A DNA stretch of 64,000 nt from NCBI GenBank assembly GCA_017512025.1, contig JAFWHH010000017.1:1-64000 (forward strand), given 5' to 3'. The stretch is from Clostridia bacterium (lineage in GTDB: Bacteria > Bacillota > Clostridia > TANB77 > CAG-508). Of the stretch, positions 8,666-18,636 are shown piece by piece. Made by a program: the position numbers and the translations under genes. How positions within the stretch are numbered: position 1 is the stretch's first letter; every line of letters begins with the position of its first letter. The notes beneath the pieces are model-generated. The model made no database searches, had not been told where the DNA came from, and saw only the letters and a program-made list of their open reading frames with translations.

Positions 8666-10384
8666 ATGAGTAAAAAGATTTATGAATGTATAGAAATAAA
8701 AGATTTAAAAGATATGCTTAATAAAACAAGAGCTATTTATGACAATGATATTGCATACAAAATAAGAGATGGTAAGGATTCATATAAAACATATTCACAT
8801 GAAGAAACAAGACAAATGGTTGATGCTTTAGGAACAGCATTAATTGATATTGGATTAAAAGACAAGAGAATTGCTGTTATAGGCGATAATAGTATGGAAT
8901 GGGAACTTGCATATCTGGCTACAGTTTGTGGTACAGGTACAATTGTTCCGCTAGATAAGTCTCTTCCAGAAAAGGAACTTGAGTCATTAATTGAAAGGTC
9001 CGAAGTAGAGGCTATCTTTTACAAAGACAAAAATGAAGAAGCTGTTAAGAGAATTAAGTTATTGGAGAATAATAAATTAAAGCATCTTATCTCAATGGAC
9101 AAGAAGCAAAATGAAGAAGGTATTTATTCACAAGCTGAGCTTATTGAAAAAGGTAAAGCATTGATTGCAGCGGGAGACAGATCTTTTATTGATGCAAAAA
9201 TTGACAGTGAAAAGATGAGCATAATGTTATTTACATCTGGAACAACATCTGCATCAAAAGTTGTTGCATTATCACATAAAAATATTTGCTCTAATCTAAT
9301 GGCGATTGGTAGCATTGTTAAGCTTGATAGAGGAGACGTAGTTTTATCGGTGCTTCCAATACATCATGTTTTTGAATGTACGGTAGGATTTTTATTTTCT
9401 TTATATAAAGGAGCACAAACAGTTTTCTGTGATGGATTAAGACATATAGGAGCAAACTTAAAAGAATATCAAGTTTCATTTATGGCATGTGTTCCGGGTA
9501 TATATGAAAGAATTCTTGGAATGGTTTCCAAAAGATTTGCTAAAGAGGGAAGGCTTGAAAAACTTCTTGAGCAAGAGATTGAATATGAAAATTGTTCAAT
9601 GGAAGAAAAAAGAGAAATATATAAAGACATTCATGAGATGTTTGGTGGAAAGCTAAAGACAATGGTATGTGGAGCAGCAGCTCTTGATCCAAAGATTGAA
9701 AGAAAGTATAGACAACTTGGATTTCCATTAGTTCAAGGATATGGTCTTACAGAAACATCACCAGTTGTAGGTGTTGGTACAGAGCTTGAGTATAAAACTG
9801 GATCTATCGGTAAGTCAGTTCCAGGAGTTGAGGTTAAAATTGTTGAAGCAAATGATGAAGGTATTGGAGAGCTATTAGTAAAAGGACCAAGTGTTATGCT
9901 TGGATATTACAAGAATGAAGAAGCAACCAAAGATGCTCTTCAGGACGGATGGTTCCACACAGGTGACCTAGCTCAAATTGATGATGAAGGATATATTTTT
10001 ATTAGAGGGAGAAAAAAGAGCGTAATTGTTCTTAAAAATGGTAAAAACATATTCCCAGAAGAGATAGAAAATCTAGTAAATAAAGTTGAGGGTGTAAAAG
10101 AATCGTTTATATTTGGAAAACAATTATCAGATGATCAAAACGATATAAAGATTAACTGCAAAATAGTATTTGATAGACCTGTTGTTGAGGAAGTATATAA
10201 AGTATTTGATGATGCAGATATTAATAAAGTTTTATCTGAAAAGATAAAAGAGGTTAACAAAGCAATGCCTCCATACAAGGCAATAAGAGGACTGTTGTTC
10301 TCAGAAGATCCACTTATTAAAACAAGTACAAATAAAATAAAAAGACAGGAGAATTTAGATGCAATTAAAAAATTTGAATTGTAA
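8666..10384 (+). CDS. AMP-binding acyl-CoA synthetase
   Basis: Adenylate-forming long-chain fatty acid:CoA (or ACP) ligase of 572 residues. Visible motifs are the P-loop LFTSGTTSASK near residue 190, GYGLTETSPV near 365, DGWFHTGDLAQID near 430, RGRKKSVIVLKNGKNIFPEE, and a carboxy-terminal TSTNKIKRQ carrying the expected catalytic Lys. It is the first gene of the type II fatty-acid synthesis operon, which suggests that exogenous fatty acids are activated together with de novo synthesis. The next gene, birA, begins inside its last 26 bases, so the two are translationally coupled. Substrate chain length cannot be determined here. Confidence 0.9.
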   Translation: MSKKIYECIEIKDLKDMLNKTRAIYDNDIAYKIRDGKDSYKTYSHEETRQMVDALGTALIDIGLKDKRIAVIGDNSMEWELAYLATVCGTGTIVPLDKSLPEKELESLIERSEVEAIFYKDKNEEAVKRIKLLENNKLKHLISMDKKQNEEGIYSQAELIEKGKALIAAGDRSFIDAKIDSEKMSIMLFTSGTTSASKVVALSHKNICSNLMAIGSIVKLDRGDVVLSVLPIHHVFECTVGFLFSLYKGAQTVFCDGLRHIGANLKEYQVSFMACVPGIYERILGMVSKRFAKEGRLEKLLEQEIEYENCSMEEKREIYKDIHEMFGGKLKTMVCGAAALDPKIERKYRQLGFPLVQGYGLTETSPVVGVGTELEYKTGSIGKSVPGVEVKIVEANDEGIGELLVKGPSVMLGYYKNEEATKDALQDGWFHTGDLAQIDDEGYIFIRGRKKSVIVLKNGKNIFPEEIENLVNKVEGVKESFIFGKQLSDDQNDIKINCKIVFDRPVVEEVYKVFDDADINKVLSEKIKEVNKAMPPYKAIRGLLFSEDPLIKTSTNKIKRQENLDAIKKFEL

Positions 10385-10934
10385 TTTTCTTGGTAAAACA
10401 TTTAGTTTCTATGAGCAAATTGATTCAACTCAAGATGAAGTTTGGAGATTAATTGAAAACAACGATATAAAGAATGGACAGTTGGTTGCAGCTAATATTC
10501 AAACAAAAGGAAAAGGAACTCATGGGAGAGTTTGGCATACGGATGAATCAAACAATATTGCGTTTTCGTTTTATGTTGAAATAAATAATAGTGTTGATTC
10601 TCTGGAAGGACTCACTTATGAGATAGCTGAAACGGTTGTTAATATTTTTAAAGAAAAATATAAAATAGAATTACAAATTAAAAAGCCAAACGACATTATT
10701 TGTAATGGTAAGAAATTAGGCGGTATTTTAACAGAATCTAAAGTCACTCAAGAGACAGTAAAATTTCTAGTTATTGGTATTGGTATTAATACAAATAAAT
10801 TAAGTTTTACAAATGACATTAAAGATATCGCAACATCAATAAAAAAAGAATTTAATATGGAAATAGACTCAGCTGAGTTTATCTCAGAGTTCTGTAATAG
10901 ATTCGAAAAAATAATCCAAAAGAGGAGTGAATAA
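10359..10934 (+). CDS. birA: Biotin--[acetyl-CoA carboxylase] ligase, short form
   Basis: Attaches biotin to the AccB carrier protein encoded four genes downstream. At 191 residues it has only the catalytic domain: KGKGTHGRVWHT corresponds to the biotinyl-AMP loop (usual form GRGRxGRxW), and KKPNDI corresponds to KWPND. It lacks the amino-terminal DNA-binding helix-turn-helix of repressor-type BirA, so it should not regulate biotin genes, and the carboxy-terminal SH3-like domain is missing or very short. Its start overlaps the acyl-CoA synthetase gene by 26 bases, with CAGGAG 6 bases before the ATG. The operon location with its own substrate fits well. Confidence 0.88.
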   Translation: MQLKNLNCNFLGKTFSFYEQIDSTQDEVWRLIENNDIKNGQLVAANIQTKGKGTHGRVWHTDESNNIAFSFYVEINNSVDSLEGLTYEIAETVVNIFKEKYKIELQIKKPNDIICNGKKLGGILTESKVTQETVKFLVIGIGINTNKLSFTNDIKDIATSIKKEFNMEIDSAEFISEFCNRFEKIIQKRSE

Positions 10935-10935
10935 A

Positions 10936-11880
10936 TTGAAAATAGCTTTTTTATTTCCTGGCCAAGGAAGTCAATTCGTTGGAATGGGAAAAGATTTATA
11001 TGAAGAATTTGATGAAGCAAAGAGTGTTTATGATATAGCTCAAAACATTTCAGAATCAAAAATTAAAGAGTTATCATTTGAGGGTCCTAATGAGATATTA
11101 AATGAAACAAAAAATACACAAATGGCAATTCTCGTTCAAAGTATGGCTATAGTGGAAATACTTAAAAAATATAACATTAAAGCAGAAGGATTTGCAGGGC
11201 TTAGTTTAGGTGAATATTCAGCATTAGTAAGCTCAGGAGCACTTAGTTTAGAAGATGGAATCAGAATAGTTAAAACAAGAGGAGAGCTAATGCAACACTT
11301 AGTTCCAGAAGGTAGCTGGAAGATGGCAGCTATTCTTGGTTTAGATGAAGAGCAAGTAACAGATATTTGCAAAAATGTTAAATCCGGATTTGTTGTTCCA
11401 GCTAACTTTAACACAATTGGTCAAATTGTTATATCAGGAGAAGAGCAAGCTGTCCTTGAAGCAGAAGCATTAGCCAAGGAAGCAGGAGCTAAAAAGGTTA
11501 TGGTTTTAAATACTGCAGGCCCATTCCATACTGAGAAGTTAGTTAAAAGTGCAGAAAGTCTTAATGAAGAGCTTAAGATATACACATTCAGTAGAGAAAA
11601 TGTGTATAAAGTATATAAAAATCTTGATGGAAGAGCATATAAATCAGATGATGATTTCGCTGATATCTTATCAAGACATATTATTAATCCAGTTAGATTT
11701 ACAGACGTTCTTAAGAATATGTATGATGATGGATTTGACTGTTTTATTGAAATTGGACCGGGTAAAACTTTATCAGGATTTGTAAAGAGAATGAAGTTTG
11801 AGAAAGATATCAAGATAATGAATATAAGTGATGTAGAGTCATTAAAAACAGTTATCGAAGCTTTAAAGGAGGAAAAATAA
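10936..11880 (+). CDS. fabD: Malonyl-CoA:ACP transacylase
   Basis: Transfers malonyl groups from CoA to acyl carrier protein. The amino terminus is the family's IAFLFPGQGSQFVGMGKDLY, the nucleophile motif is GLSLGEYSAL near residue 90, and the catalytic His lies in GPFHTEKL near residue 200. The reading frame extends to a GTG at 10927 inside birA. I prefer the TTG at 10936 because it gives the canonical MKIAFLFPG start and has AGGAG 8 bases before it. Only one base separates it from the birA stop. The length (about 314 residues) is normal. Confidence 0.92.
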   Translation: MKIAFLFPGQGSQFVGMGKDLYEEFDEAKSVYDIAQNISESKIKELSFEGPNEILNETKNTQMAILVQSMAIVEILKKYNIKAEGFAGLSLGEYSALVSSGALSLEDGIRIVKTRGELMQHLVPEGSWKMAAILGLDEEQVTDICKNVKSGFVVPANFNTIGQIVISGEEQAVLEAEALAKEAGAKKVMVLNTAGPFHTEKLVKSAESLNEELKIYTFSRENVYKVYKNLDGRAYKSDDDFADILSRHIINPVRFTDVLKNMYDDGFDCFIEIGPGKTLSGFVKRMKFEKDIKIMNISDVESLKTVIEALKEEK

Positions 11881-12615
11881 ATGAGTAAAGTTGCTTTTAT
11901 AACAGGAGCTACTAGAGGAATTGGAAAACAAATAGCTATAACACTTGCTGAAAATGGTTATGATATTTGTTTAAACTATAGAAAAGAAAATGATGAATTA
12001 AATAATACTAAAAAAGAAATTGAGAATAACAATGTTAAATGTTTAACAGTTCAAGGTGATGTATCAAGCTTTGATGATTGTAAAAAAATGTGTGATGAAA
12101 TTATAGCTGAATTTGGAAAGATAGATGTATTAGTAAATAATGCAGGTATTACAAAAGATACATTACTTATGCGTATGAGCAAAGAAGATTTTGAAAGTGT
12201 AATTGATGTTAATTTAACAGGTACATTTAATGTTACTAAGAATGTTGTTCCATTTATGATGAAAGCTAGAAGTGGAAAGATTATAAATATATCTTCAGTT
12301 GTTGGTGTAGCAGGAAATGCTGGCCAAACAAATTATGCTGCTTCTAAAGCTGGAATAATTGGATTTACAAAGAGCTTAGCTAAAGAAATTGGATCTAGAA
12401 ATATTCAGGTAAATGCTGTAGCACCTGGATTTATTGAAACTCAAATGACAGAAGTTTTAAGTGATTCAGTTAAAGAAGAAATATCAAAAAATATACCACT
12501 TAAGAGAATGGGAACAACAACAGATGTTGCTAATTTAGTTAAATTTTTAGCTTCAGATGATAGTTCATATATAACAGGCCAAGTAATAAATGTAGATGGC
12601 GGAATGGTAATGTAA
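11881..12615 (+). CDS. fabG: 3-oxoacyl-ACP reductase
   Basis: NADPH-dependent short-chain dehydrogenase of 244 residues that reduces beta-ketoacyl-ACP. The Rossmann motif is TGATRGIGKQIA near residue 9, NNAG is at about residue 88, and the catalytic set is Ser in NISSVVG with Tyr and Lys in YAASK near residue 152. The carboxy terminus ITGQVINVDGGMVM is typical. Its ATG immediately follows the fabD stop, with AGGAGG inside the end of fabD. Confidence 0.95.
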   Translation: MSKVAFITGATRGIGKQIAITLAENGYDICLNYRKENDELNNTKKEIENNNVKCLTVQGDVSSFDDCKKMCDEIIAEFGKIDVLVNNAGITKDTLLMRMSKEDFESVIDVNLTGTFNVTKNVVPFMMKARSGKIINISSVVGVAGNAGQTNYAASKAGIIGFTKSLAKEIGSRNIQVNAVAPGFIETQMTEVLSDSVKEEISKNIPLKRMGTTTDVANLVKFLASDDSSYITGQVINVDGGMVM

Positions 12616-12628
12616 GAAAGGATATAAA

Positions 12629-13870
12629 ATGGAAAAAAGAGTTGTAATAACAGGAATGGGAGCTATTACTCCGATAGGAAAAAATATAGACGAAATGTGG
12701 AAGAGCATTGAAGAAGGTAAATGTGGAATTGGTGAATTAACATTAGTTGATAAGACAAAATTTAAAACAAAATTTGATGCTGAAGTTAAGAACTATGAAC
12801 CAACAGATTACTTTGATGCGAAGCAAGCAAAGAGAATTGATAAATCATCTCAATTTGCAATTATAGCAGCAAGAGAAGCTTTAAAGGATAGTGGAGTTAC
12901 AAGGGAAAATACTGACTTTAATAATATAGGAACATATGTTAGTTCAGGAATTGCAGGGCTAACAACTATTCAAGAGCAATGTGAAGTATATGCAGCCAAA
13001 GGAAACACAAGAATATCACCATTATTTATCCCAATGGGAATTGCTAATATGCCAGCTGGTAATGTGGCAATTGATTTAGGACTAAAAGGTGAATCAATTT
13101 CAATATTAAGTGCTTGTGCTTCATCTACACATTCAATTGGTGAAGCATATAGAGCAATTAAACATGGTTATGAAGAAGTTATTTTAGCAGGTGGAAGTGA
13201 AGCTCCAATTTGCGACATCGGTGTTGCCGGATTTGAGAATATGAAAGCTTTAACACATGCTGAGACAGTAGATAGAGCAAGCATTCCTTTCGATAAAGAA
13301 AGAAGTGGGTTTGTTATGGCTGAAGGTGCTGGAGTAGTTGTTCTTGAAGAATTAGAACATGCATTAAGAAGAGGAGCAAAAATCTACGGCGAAGTTGTAG
13401 GTTATGGAGCTTCTACAGATGCTTATCATATTACATCACCAGATCCAGAAGGAATTGGTGGAGCAAGAGCAATGGAAAGAGCAATTGAAGATGCAGGTAT
13501 AACTCCTGATAAGATTGATTATATAAATGCTCATGGTACATCTACGCATTTAAACGATTCAACAGAAACTAAAGCAATTAAGATTGCACTTGGTGAATCA
13601 GCTAAAAATGTAATGGTTAGCTCAACAAAAGGTAATACTGGACATCTATTAGGAGCTGCTGGTGTAGCAGAGGCAATTATTTGTACAAAGGCACTTATTA
13701 ATAGTTTTGTACCACCAACAATTAACTTTAAGGAGAAAGATGAAGAATGTGATTTGGATATAGTTCCAAATGAACCAAGGAAAGTAGATATGGAATATGC
13801 GATGTCTAATTCACTTGGATTTGGCGGACACAATGCAAGTATTATTATTAAAAAATATAAGGAGGCTTAA
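12629..13870 (+). CDS. fabF: 3-oxoacyl-ACP synthase II
   Basis: Condensing enzyme for chain elongation, 413 residues. The catalytic triad is visible: Cys in [13 protein letters not shown] near residue 163, His in [12 protein letters not shown] near residue 303, and His in [14 protein letters not shown] near residue 340. The carboxy terminus [16 protein letters not shown] is standard. No fabH is present in this window, so the initiating condensation enzyme must be encoded elsewhere or replaced by this enzyme. AGAAAGG precedes the ATG. Confidence 0.95.
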   Translation: MEKRVVITGMGAITPIGKNIDEMWKSIEEGKCGIGELTLVDKTKFKTKFDAEVKNYEPTDYFDAKQAKRIDKSSQFAIIAAREALKDSGVTRENTDFNNIGTYVSSGIAGLTTIQEQCEVYAAKGNTRISPLFIPMGIANMPAGNVAIDLGLKGESISILSACASSTHSIGEAYRAIKHGYEEVILAGGSEAPICDIGVAGFENMKALTHAETVDRASIPFDKERSGFVMAEGAGVVVLEELEHALRRGAKIYGEVVGYGASTDAYHITSPDPEGIGGARAMERAIEDAGITPDKIDYINAHGTSTHLNDSTETKAIKIALGESAKNVMVSSTKGNTGHLLGAAGVAEAIICTKALINSFVPPTINFKEKDEECDLDIVPNEPRKVDMEYAMSNSLGFGGHNASIIIKKYKEA

Positions 13871-13871
13871 T

Positions 13872-14357
13872 ATGGAATACGAAAAGATTAAGCAATTAAT
13901 GGAAGATATGGGAAATTCAAAGTTATCTTCACTTAGTATAGACTTCCCAGATGGAACAAAGATTAGTATGAAAAAAAATCTAAAGGCTGAAAATGAATGT
14001 ACATGCGGTGACGATTGTTCATGTGGAGAAGCATGTGAATGCAACGCAGATAACATGCAATTTGTTAATGAGGTTAAAGAAGTAAAAAGTATTGATAATA
14101 AAGTTGAATCAAATATAGATAATAGAAAAATTATTAAATCTCCAATGGTAGGGACTTTTTACTTAAAACCATCTCCAACAGCTAACCCATTTGTTGAAGT
14201 TGGTCATAGTGTAAATGTTGGTGATACTGTTTGTATTATTGAGGCAATGAAACTAATGAATGAAATTGAGGCAGATGTTGCTGGTAAAGTTGTGGAAGTT
14301 CTTGTAAATGATGGAGAGCCAGTTGAATATGGTATGCCATTATTTGTAATCGAATAG
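13872..14357 (+). CDS. accB: Biotin carboxyl carrier protein of acetyl-CoA carboxylase
   Basis: Carries biotin between the AccC and AccAD active sites. The carboxy-terminal biotinyl domain has the biotinylation motif [12 protein letters not shown] near residue 125, in the usual 80-residue fold (KSPMVGTFY at its start). The reading frame opens earlier inside fabF, but the ATG at 13872 with GGAGG 7 bases before it is the real start, giving 161 residues. The linker is odd: residues about 40-55 contain six Cys in C-x-C-x3-C-x-C-x3-C-x-C spacing among acidic residues, where most AccB proteins have an Ala/Pro-rich linker. Confidence 0.93.
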   Translation: MEYEKIKQLMEDMGNSKLSSLSIDFPDGTKISMKKNLKAENECTCGDDCSCGEACECNADNMQFVNEVKEVKSIDNKVESNIDNRKIIKSPMVGTFYLKPSPTANPFVEVGHSVNVGDTVCIIEAMKLMNEIEADVAGKVVEVLVNDGEPVEYGMPLFVIE

Positions 14358-14369
14358 AGAGGTAGATAT

Positions 14370-14792
14370 ATGTTAAACAAAGAAGAAATAAAAGAAATTA
14401 TTCCTCAAAGAGATCCGTTTTTAATGATAGATGAAGTTGAGGAATATGTGCAAGGTGAAAGTGCTACAGCATACAAAAATGTTGATGAAAGCGAATGGTA
14501 TTTTAAAGGTCATTTCCCTGGCAATCCAATCATGCCGGGTGTACTAATTACAGAGAGCTTAGCTCAAACTGGGGCAGTTGCTATTTTATCAATGGAAGAG
14601 AACAAAGGTAAGAATGCATTATTTGGTGGAATAGATAAAATGAAGTTTAAGAAATTGGTTGTACCAGGTGATAGATTAAAGCTAGAAGTTAAAATAATAA
14701 AAAGAAAGGGTCCTATTGGAGTAGGAGAAGCTATTGCAACTGTTGATGGAAAAGTTGCTGCTAAAGGCGAGCTTACTTTTGCTGTTGTTTAG
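14370..14792 (+). CDS. fabZ: 3-hydroxyacyl-ACP dehydratase
   Basis: Removes water from beta-hydroxyacyl-ACP to form trans-2-enoyl-ACP. It is a 140-residue hot-dog-fold protein with the catalytic His in GHFPGNPIMPGVL near residue 48 and the catalytic Glu in ITESLAQTGA near residue 63. PQRDPFLMIDEV near the amino terminus is characteristic. The gene lies between accB and accC, the common Firmicutes order. Confidence 0.95.
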   Translation: MLNKEEIKEIIPQRDPFLMIDEVEEYVQGESATAYKNVDESEWYFKGHFPGNPIMPGVLITESLAQTGAVAILSMEENKGKNALFGGIDKMKFKKLVVPGDRLKLEVKIIKRKGPIGVGEAIATVDGKVAAKGELTFAVV

Positions 14793-14803
14793 GAAGAAGA
14801 AAA

Positions 14804-16150
14804 ATGAAGAAAATATTAATTGCAAATAGAGGAGAAATAGCGGTTAGAATTATTAGAGCTTGTAAAGAAATGAACATTAAGACAGTTGCGATATATTCAG
14901 AAGCAGATAAAAATTCACTACATACAAGACTTGCTGACGAAGCAATATGCGTAGGCCCAGCACCTTCTAACAAAAGCTATCTAAATGTGAAGAATATAAT
15001 TGAAGCTGCATGTATAACAAAGGCTGATAGTATTCATCCGGGATTTGGTTTTTTATCAGAGAATTCTCAATTTGCTCGAATATGTGAAGAATCTAATATA
15101 AAATTTATCGGACCAAAGTCAGATGTAATTGATTTATTGGGAAACAAATCTAATAGTAAAGAGCTTATGAGAAAAGCAGGGGTACCAATCATCCCCGGAT
15201 CAAATGGTGCAATAAAAAGCATCAAAGAAGCGATTGAGGTCTCCAACAAAATTGGATACCCTGTTATGATTAAAGCAGCTGCAGGTGGCGGAGGAAAAGG
15301 TATTAGGGTTGTTAATTCAGAAGATGAATTAGAATCAAGCTACAACATTGTAAAGCAAGAGGCTAGAATATCTTTTTCAAGTGATGAAGTATATATTGAA
15401 AAGTTCATTAAAAATCCAAGACATGTTGAGATTCAAATACTAGCAGATGAGCATGGAAACATTATCCATCTTGGAGAAAGAGATTGCACAATTCAAAGAA
15501 ATCATCAAAAAATAATTGAGGAAACACCTTCAACAGCTATTGATGATAAGTTAAGATCAAAAATGGGAATGGCTGCAATTAAAGCAGCTAAGATAGCTGG
15601 ATACACAAGTTGCGGTACAGTTGAGTTTTTAGTTGATAGTGATAAGAATTTTTACTTTATGGAGATGAATACTAGAATTCAAGTTGAACATCCAATTACT
15701 GAGATGAGAACTGGAATCGATATAGTTAAGGAGCAAATTAAGATAGCAGCTGGTGAACCATTAAAGTTTAAACAGAGAGATATAAAGTTTGAAGGATGCT
15801 CAATTGAATGTAGGATAAATGCTGAAAATCCAAGTAAAAACTTTATGCCATGTCCTGGAAAAATAACAGATATTCATTTACCTGGAGGAAATGGAATAAG
15901 AGTGGATACTGCAATCTATAATGGTTATGTTATACCACCAAACTATGATTCAATGATTGCTAAAATAATTGTTCATGGTGCAACAAGAAATGAAGCAATA
16001 AGCAAGATGAAAAGAGCTCTTGAAGAGCTTGTAATTGATGGAGTTGATACCAATAGAGATTTCTTATTTGAGATAATTAGAAATCCAAACTTCATAAGAG
16101 GGAATTTTGATACATCTTTTATTGAAAAAGAAATATTAAATAGAGAATAA
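14804..16150 (+). CDS. accC: Acetyl-CoA carboxylase, biotin carboxylase subunit
   Basis: ATP-dependent carboxylation of biotin on AccB, 448 residues. The amino terminus KILIANRGEIAVRIIRAC is the family signature. The ATP-grasp Gly-rich loop KAAAGGGGKGIRVV is near residue 160, and the catalytic segment MEMNTRIQVEHPITE is near residue 285. All expected regions are present and the length is normal. Confidence 0.96.
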   Translation: MKKILIANRGEIAVRIIRACKEMNIKTVAIYSEADKNSLHTRLADEAICVGPAPSNKSYLNVKNIIEAACITKADSIHPGFGFLSENSQFARICEESNIKFIGPKSDVIDLLGNKSNSKELMRKAGVPIIPGSNGAIKSIKEAIEVSNKIGYPVMIKAAAGGGGKGIRVVNSEDELESSYNIVKQEARISFSSDEVYIEKFIKNPRHVEIQILADEHGNIIHLGERDCTIQRNHQKIIEETPSTAIDDKLRSKMGMAAIKAAKIAGYTSCGTVEFLVDSDKNFYFMEMNTRIQVEHPITEMRTGIDIVKEQIKIAAGEPLKFKQRDIKFEGCSIECRINAENPSKNFMPCPGKITDIHLPGGNGIRVDTAIYNGYVIPPNYDSMIAKIIVHGATRNEAISKMKRALEELVIDGVDTNRDFLFEIIRNPNFIRGNFDTSFIEKEILNRE

Positions 16151-16178
16151 TTAGAAAAGAGGAAGGATATTCTGATTT

Positions 16179-17027
16179 ATGGTTATTGATAAAATTAAGA
16201 AAAGGGAAACGAAGATTCCAAGTAATAAGGAGCCTCATATTGATATACCAGTTGGTAAATGGGTTAAATGTGATGGTTGTAAGGAAATATTATACAAAGA
16301 GACGGTTAAAGATAACTTAAATATTTGTCCAAATTGTGGTCACTATTTTAGAGTACATATTGGTAGAAGAATTGAACAAGTTCTAGATGAAGGAACATAC
16401 AAGAGATTTGACTTAAATATTGATACAACTAATCCACTTGGTCTTGAAGAGTATCCAAAGAAATTAAGTAAGCTTAGAGATATGACAGGACTTGAAGAAG
16501 CAGTTGCTTGTGGTACAGGAAAGATTAACGGAGAAGAGACAGTTATCTGTATCATGGATAGTGCTTTTCTTATGGGAAGCATGGGAGTTGTTGTTGGAGA
16601 GAAAATAACTTATGCAATTGAACAGGCAGCTAAGTTAAAGCTACCACTAATTATATTTACAGTATCAGGTGGAGCTAGAATGCAAGAAGGTATCTTTTCA
16701 CTTATGCAAATGGCAAAGACAACAGCAGCTTTAACAAAGCTAAGTGAAGCAGGCCAATTATATATTTCAGTTCTAACTGATCCAACATATGGCGGAGTAA
16801 CTGCATCATTTGCAAGTTTAGGTGATGTTATTCTTGCAGAGCCACATGCAATGATTGGGTTTGCTGGTCAAAGAGTAATTGAGCAAACAATCGGAGAAAA
16901 GCTACCGGAAGGATTCCAAACAGCAGAGTTTCTTCTAGAACATGGATTTGTAGATAAAATAGTAGAACGTAAAGATTTAAAAGATACACTTTGTAAATTA
17001 ATAAAATTTCATAAAGGAGGCAAATAG
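16179..17027 (+). CDS. accD: Acetyl-CoA carboxylase carboxyltransferase, beta subunit
   Basis: With AccA, transfers the carboxyl group from biotin to acetyl-CoA. The amino-terminal four-Cys zinc ribbon is intact (CDGC and CPNC, residues about 31-53). A crotonase-fold core follows, with [19 protein letters not shown] and [16 protein letters not shown] near residues 165-215. A GGAAGG site lies about 12 bases before the ATG, a slightly long spacing. accA starts only 2 bases after its stop. Confidence 0.95.
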   Translation: MVIDKIKKRETKIPSNKEPHIDIPVGKWVKCDGCKEILYKETVKDNLNICPNCGHYFRVHIGRRIEQVLDEGTYKRFDLNIDTTNPLGLEEYPKKLSKLRDMTGLEEAVACGTGKINGEETVICIMDSAFLMGSMGVVVGEKITYAIEQAAKLKLPLIIFTVSGGARMQEGIFSLMQMAKTTAALTKLSEAGQLYISVLTDPTYGGVTASFASLGDVILAEPHAMIGFAGQRVIEQTIGEKLPEGFQTAEFLLEHGFVDKIVERKDLKDTLCKLIKFHKGGK

Positions 17028-17029
17028 AT

Positions 17030-17839
17030 ATGAAGTCAAAGATGACAGCCTGGGAAAAGGTTGAGATTGCAAGATCACCTAAAAGAAAAACAGCACTTGA
17101 CTATATAGAGAAAATTTTTGATGACTTTATGGAATTACATGGTGATAGAGCATTTAAGGATGATAAAGCAATAGTTTGTGGACTTGCCAATATTGGTAAG
17201 CAAAACTATACAATTATTGCTGAGCAAAAGGGTAGAAATACCAAAGAAAATATTGAAAGAAATTTTGGTATGCCTAATCCTGAAAGCTATCGTAAAGCTA
17301 TCAGATTCATGAATCAGGCAGAAAAATTTAATAGGCCAGTAATTACATTCATAGATACAAAAGGGGCTTATCCGGGCGTTGGAGCCGAAGAAAGAGGTCA
17401 AGGTGAGGCAATAGCTAAATCAATGTATGAAATGGCAAAACTTAAAGTTCCTGTTATTGCCATAGTTATTGGTGAAGGTTCAAGCGGTGGTGCTTTAGCA
17501 ATAGGTGTTGCTAATAAAGTATTCATGCTTGAAAATGCAATATATTCAATACTATCACCAGAAGGTTATAGTACGATTCTTTGGAAAGACTCTAGTAAAT
17601 ATGAAGAAGCTGCGGAGAAAATGAAATTAACTGCAGATGATTTATATGAAGCTAAAATAATTGATAAGATTATTAAAGAGCCTAAAGAAGTTGATGATAT
17701 TGAATTTGAAAAGATAATAAAGAGAATTAAGAAAGAAATAATAAGCTCTATTGATGAATTAGGTAAGCTAAGCAAAGAAGAAATAGTAAATGATAGATAC
17801 AATAAATTCAGAAATATGGGTGAATTTATTCAAAAATAG
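17030..17839 (+). CDS. accA: Acetyl-CoA carboxylase carboxyltransferase, alpha subunit
   Basis: Partner of AccD. The sequence contains the family motifs FIDTKGAYPGVGAEERGQGE near residue 105 and VIGEGSSGGALAIGVAN near residue 145, followed by the active-site region SILSPEGYSTILWKD. At 269 residues it lacks the long amino-terminal helix of the E. coli protein, which is normal for Firmicutes. A GGAGG site 8 bases before the ATG lies inside the end of accD. Confidence 0.95.
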   Translation: MKSKMTAWEKVEIARSPKRKTALDYIEKIFDDFMELHGDRAFKDDKAIVCGLANIGKQNYTIIAEQKGRNTKENIERNFGMPNPESYRKAIRFMNQAEKFNRPVITFIDTKGAYPGVGAEERGQGEAIAKSMYEMAKLKVPVIAIVIGEGSSGGALAIGVANKVFMLENAIYSILSPEGYSTILWKDSSKYEEAAEKMKLTADDLYEAKIIDKIIKEPKEVDDIEFEKIIKRIKKEIISSIDELGKLSKEEIVNDRYNKFRNMGEFIQK

Positions 17840-17849
17840 GAGGTATTAA

Positions 17850-18623
17850 ATGTTATTAAAAGATAAAAAGATTTTAATAATGGGAATTAGAAATAAATGG
17901 AGCATTGCATATGGTATTGCTAAATCAGCGTACGATAATGGTGCTAAACTAATTTTCACATATATGGGAGAAGAAAATAAAGATAAAATTGAAGCATTAA
18001 TAGCTGAATTTGAAGGAAGTAAAGCATATGTTTTAGATGGTGCTTCAGAAGATGAATTAGTTAAAGAAGTATTTACAAAAATAAAAGAAGAAAATGGCAA
18101 AATTGATGGATTAGTTCATGCAATTGCGCACGCAAACACAGAAGATCTTCATAATGATTTTATTTATACAAGTAAAGAAGGATATTCTCATGCAGTTGAT
18201 GTAAGTGCTTATTCATTTGTACTTGCAGCCAGAATGGCAAAAGAACTTGATATGTTAAACGATAACGCAAGTCTAGTCACATTGACATACCATGGTTCTA
18301 CAAAAGTACTAGATGGATACAATGTAATGGGTGTTGCTAAGGCTTCACTTGAAGCAAGTGTTAGATATTTAGCAGAGAATATAGGTAAAGAAGGTATGAG
18401 AGTTAACGCTGTTTCAGCTGGACCAATTAAGACTTTATCTGCTAAAGGAATTAAAGACTTCTCATCAATTCTTACTGTTGTTGAAGAAAAATCTCCACTT
18501 CATAGAAATGTAACAACAACTCAAGTTGGTAACGTTGCAGCATTTCTATTAAGTGAAATGTCAGATGCTATTACTGGTCAAGTAATATATGCTGACAGTG
18601 GATACAATATTATGGGTGTTTAA
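17850..18623 (+). CDS. fabI: Enoyl-ACP reductase (NADH), FabI type
   Basis: Performs the last reduction of each elongation cycle. The amino-terminal cofactor motif GIRNKWSIAYGIAKSA is specific to FabI, and the active-site Tyr-x6-Lys is YNVMGVAK near residue 155, followed by VNAVSAGPIKTLSAKGI. At 257 residues it is a normal FabI. Many Clostridia use the flavoprotein FabK here instead, and no fabK is visible in this operon. AGGAGG lies 6 bases before the ATG. Confidence 0.93.
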   Translation: MLLKDKKILIMGIRNKWSIAYGIAKSAYDNGAKLIFTYMGEENKDKIEALIAEFEGSKAYVLDGASEDELVKEVFTKIKEENGKIDGLVHAIAHANTEDLHNDFIYTSKEGYSHAVDVSAYSFVLAARMAKELDMLNDNASLVTLTYHGSTKVLDGYNVMGVAKASLEASVRYLAENIGKEGMRVNAVSAGPIKTLSAKGIKDFSSILTVVEEKSPLHRNVTTTQVGNVAAFLLSEMSDAITGQVIYADSGYNIMGV

Positions 18624-18636
18624 GGAGGTGAACTAA

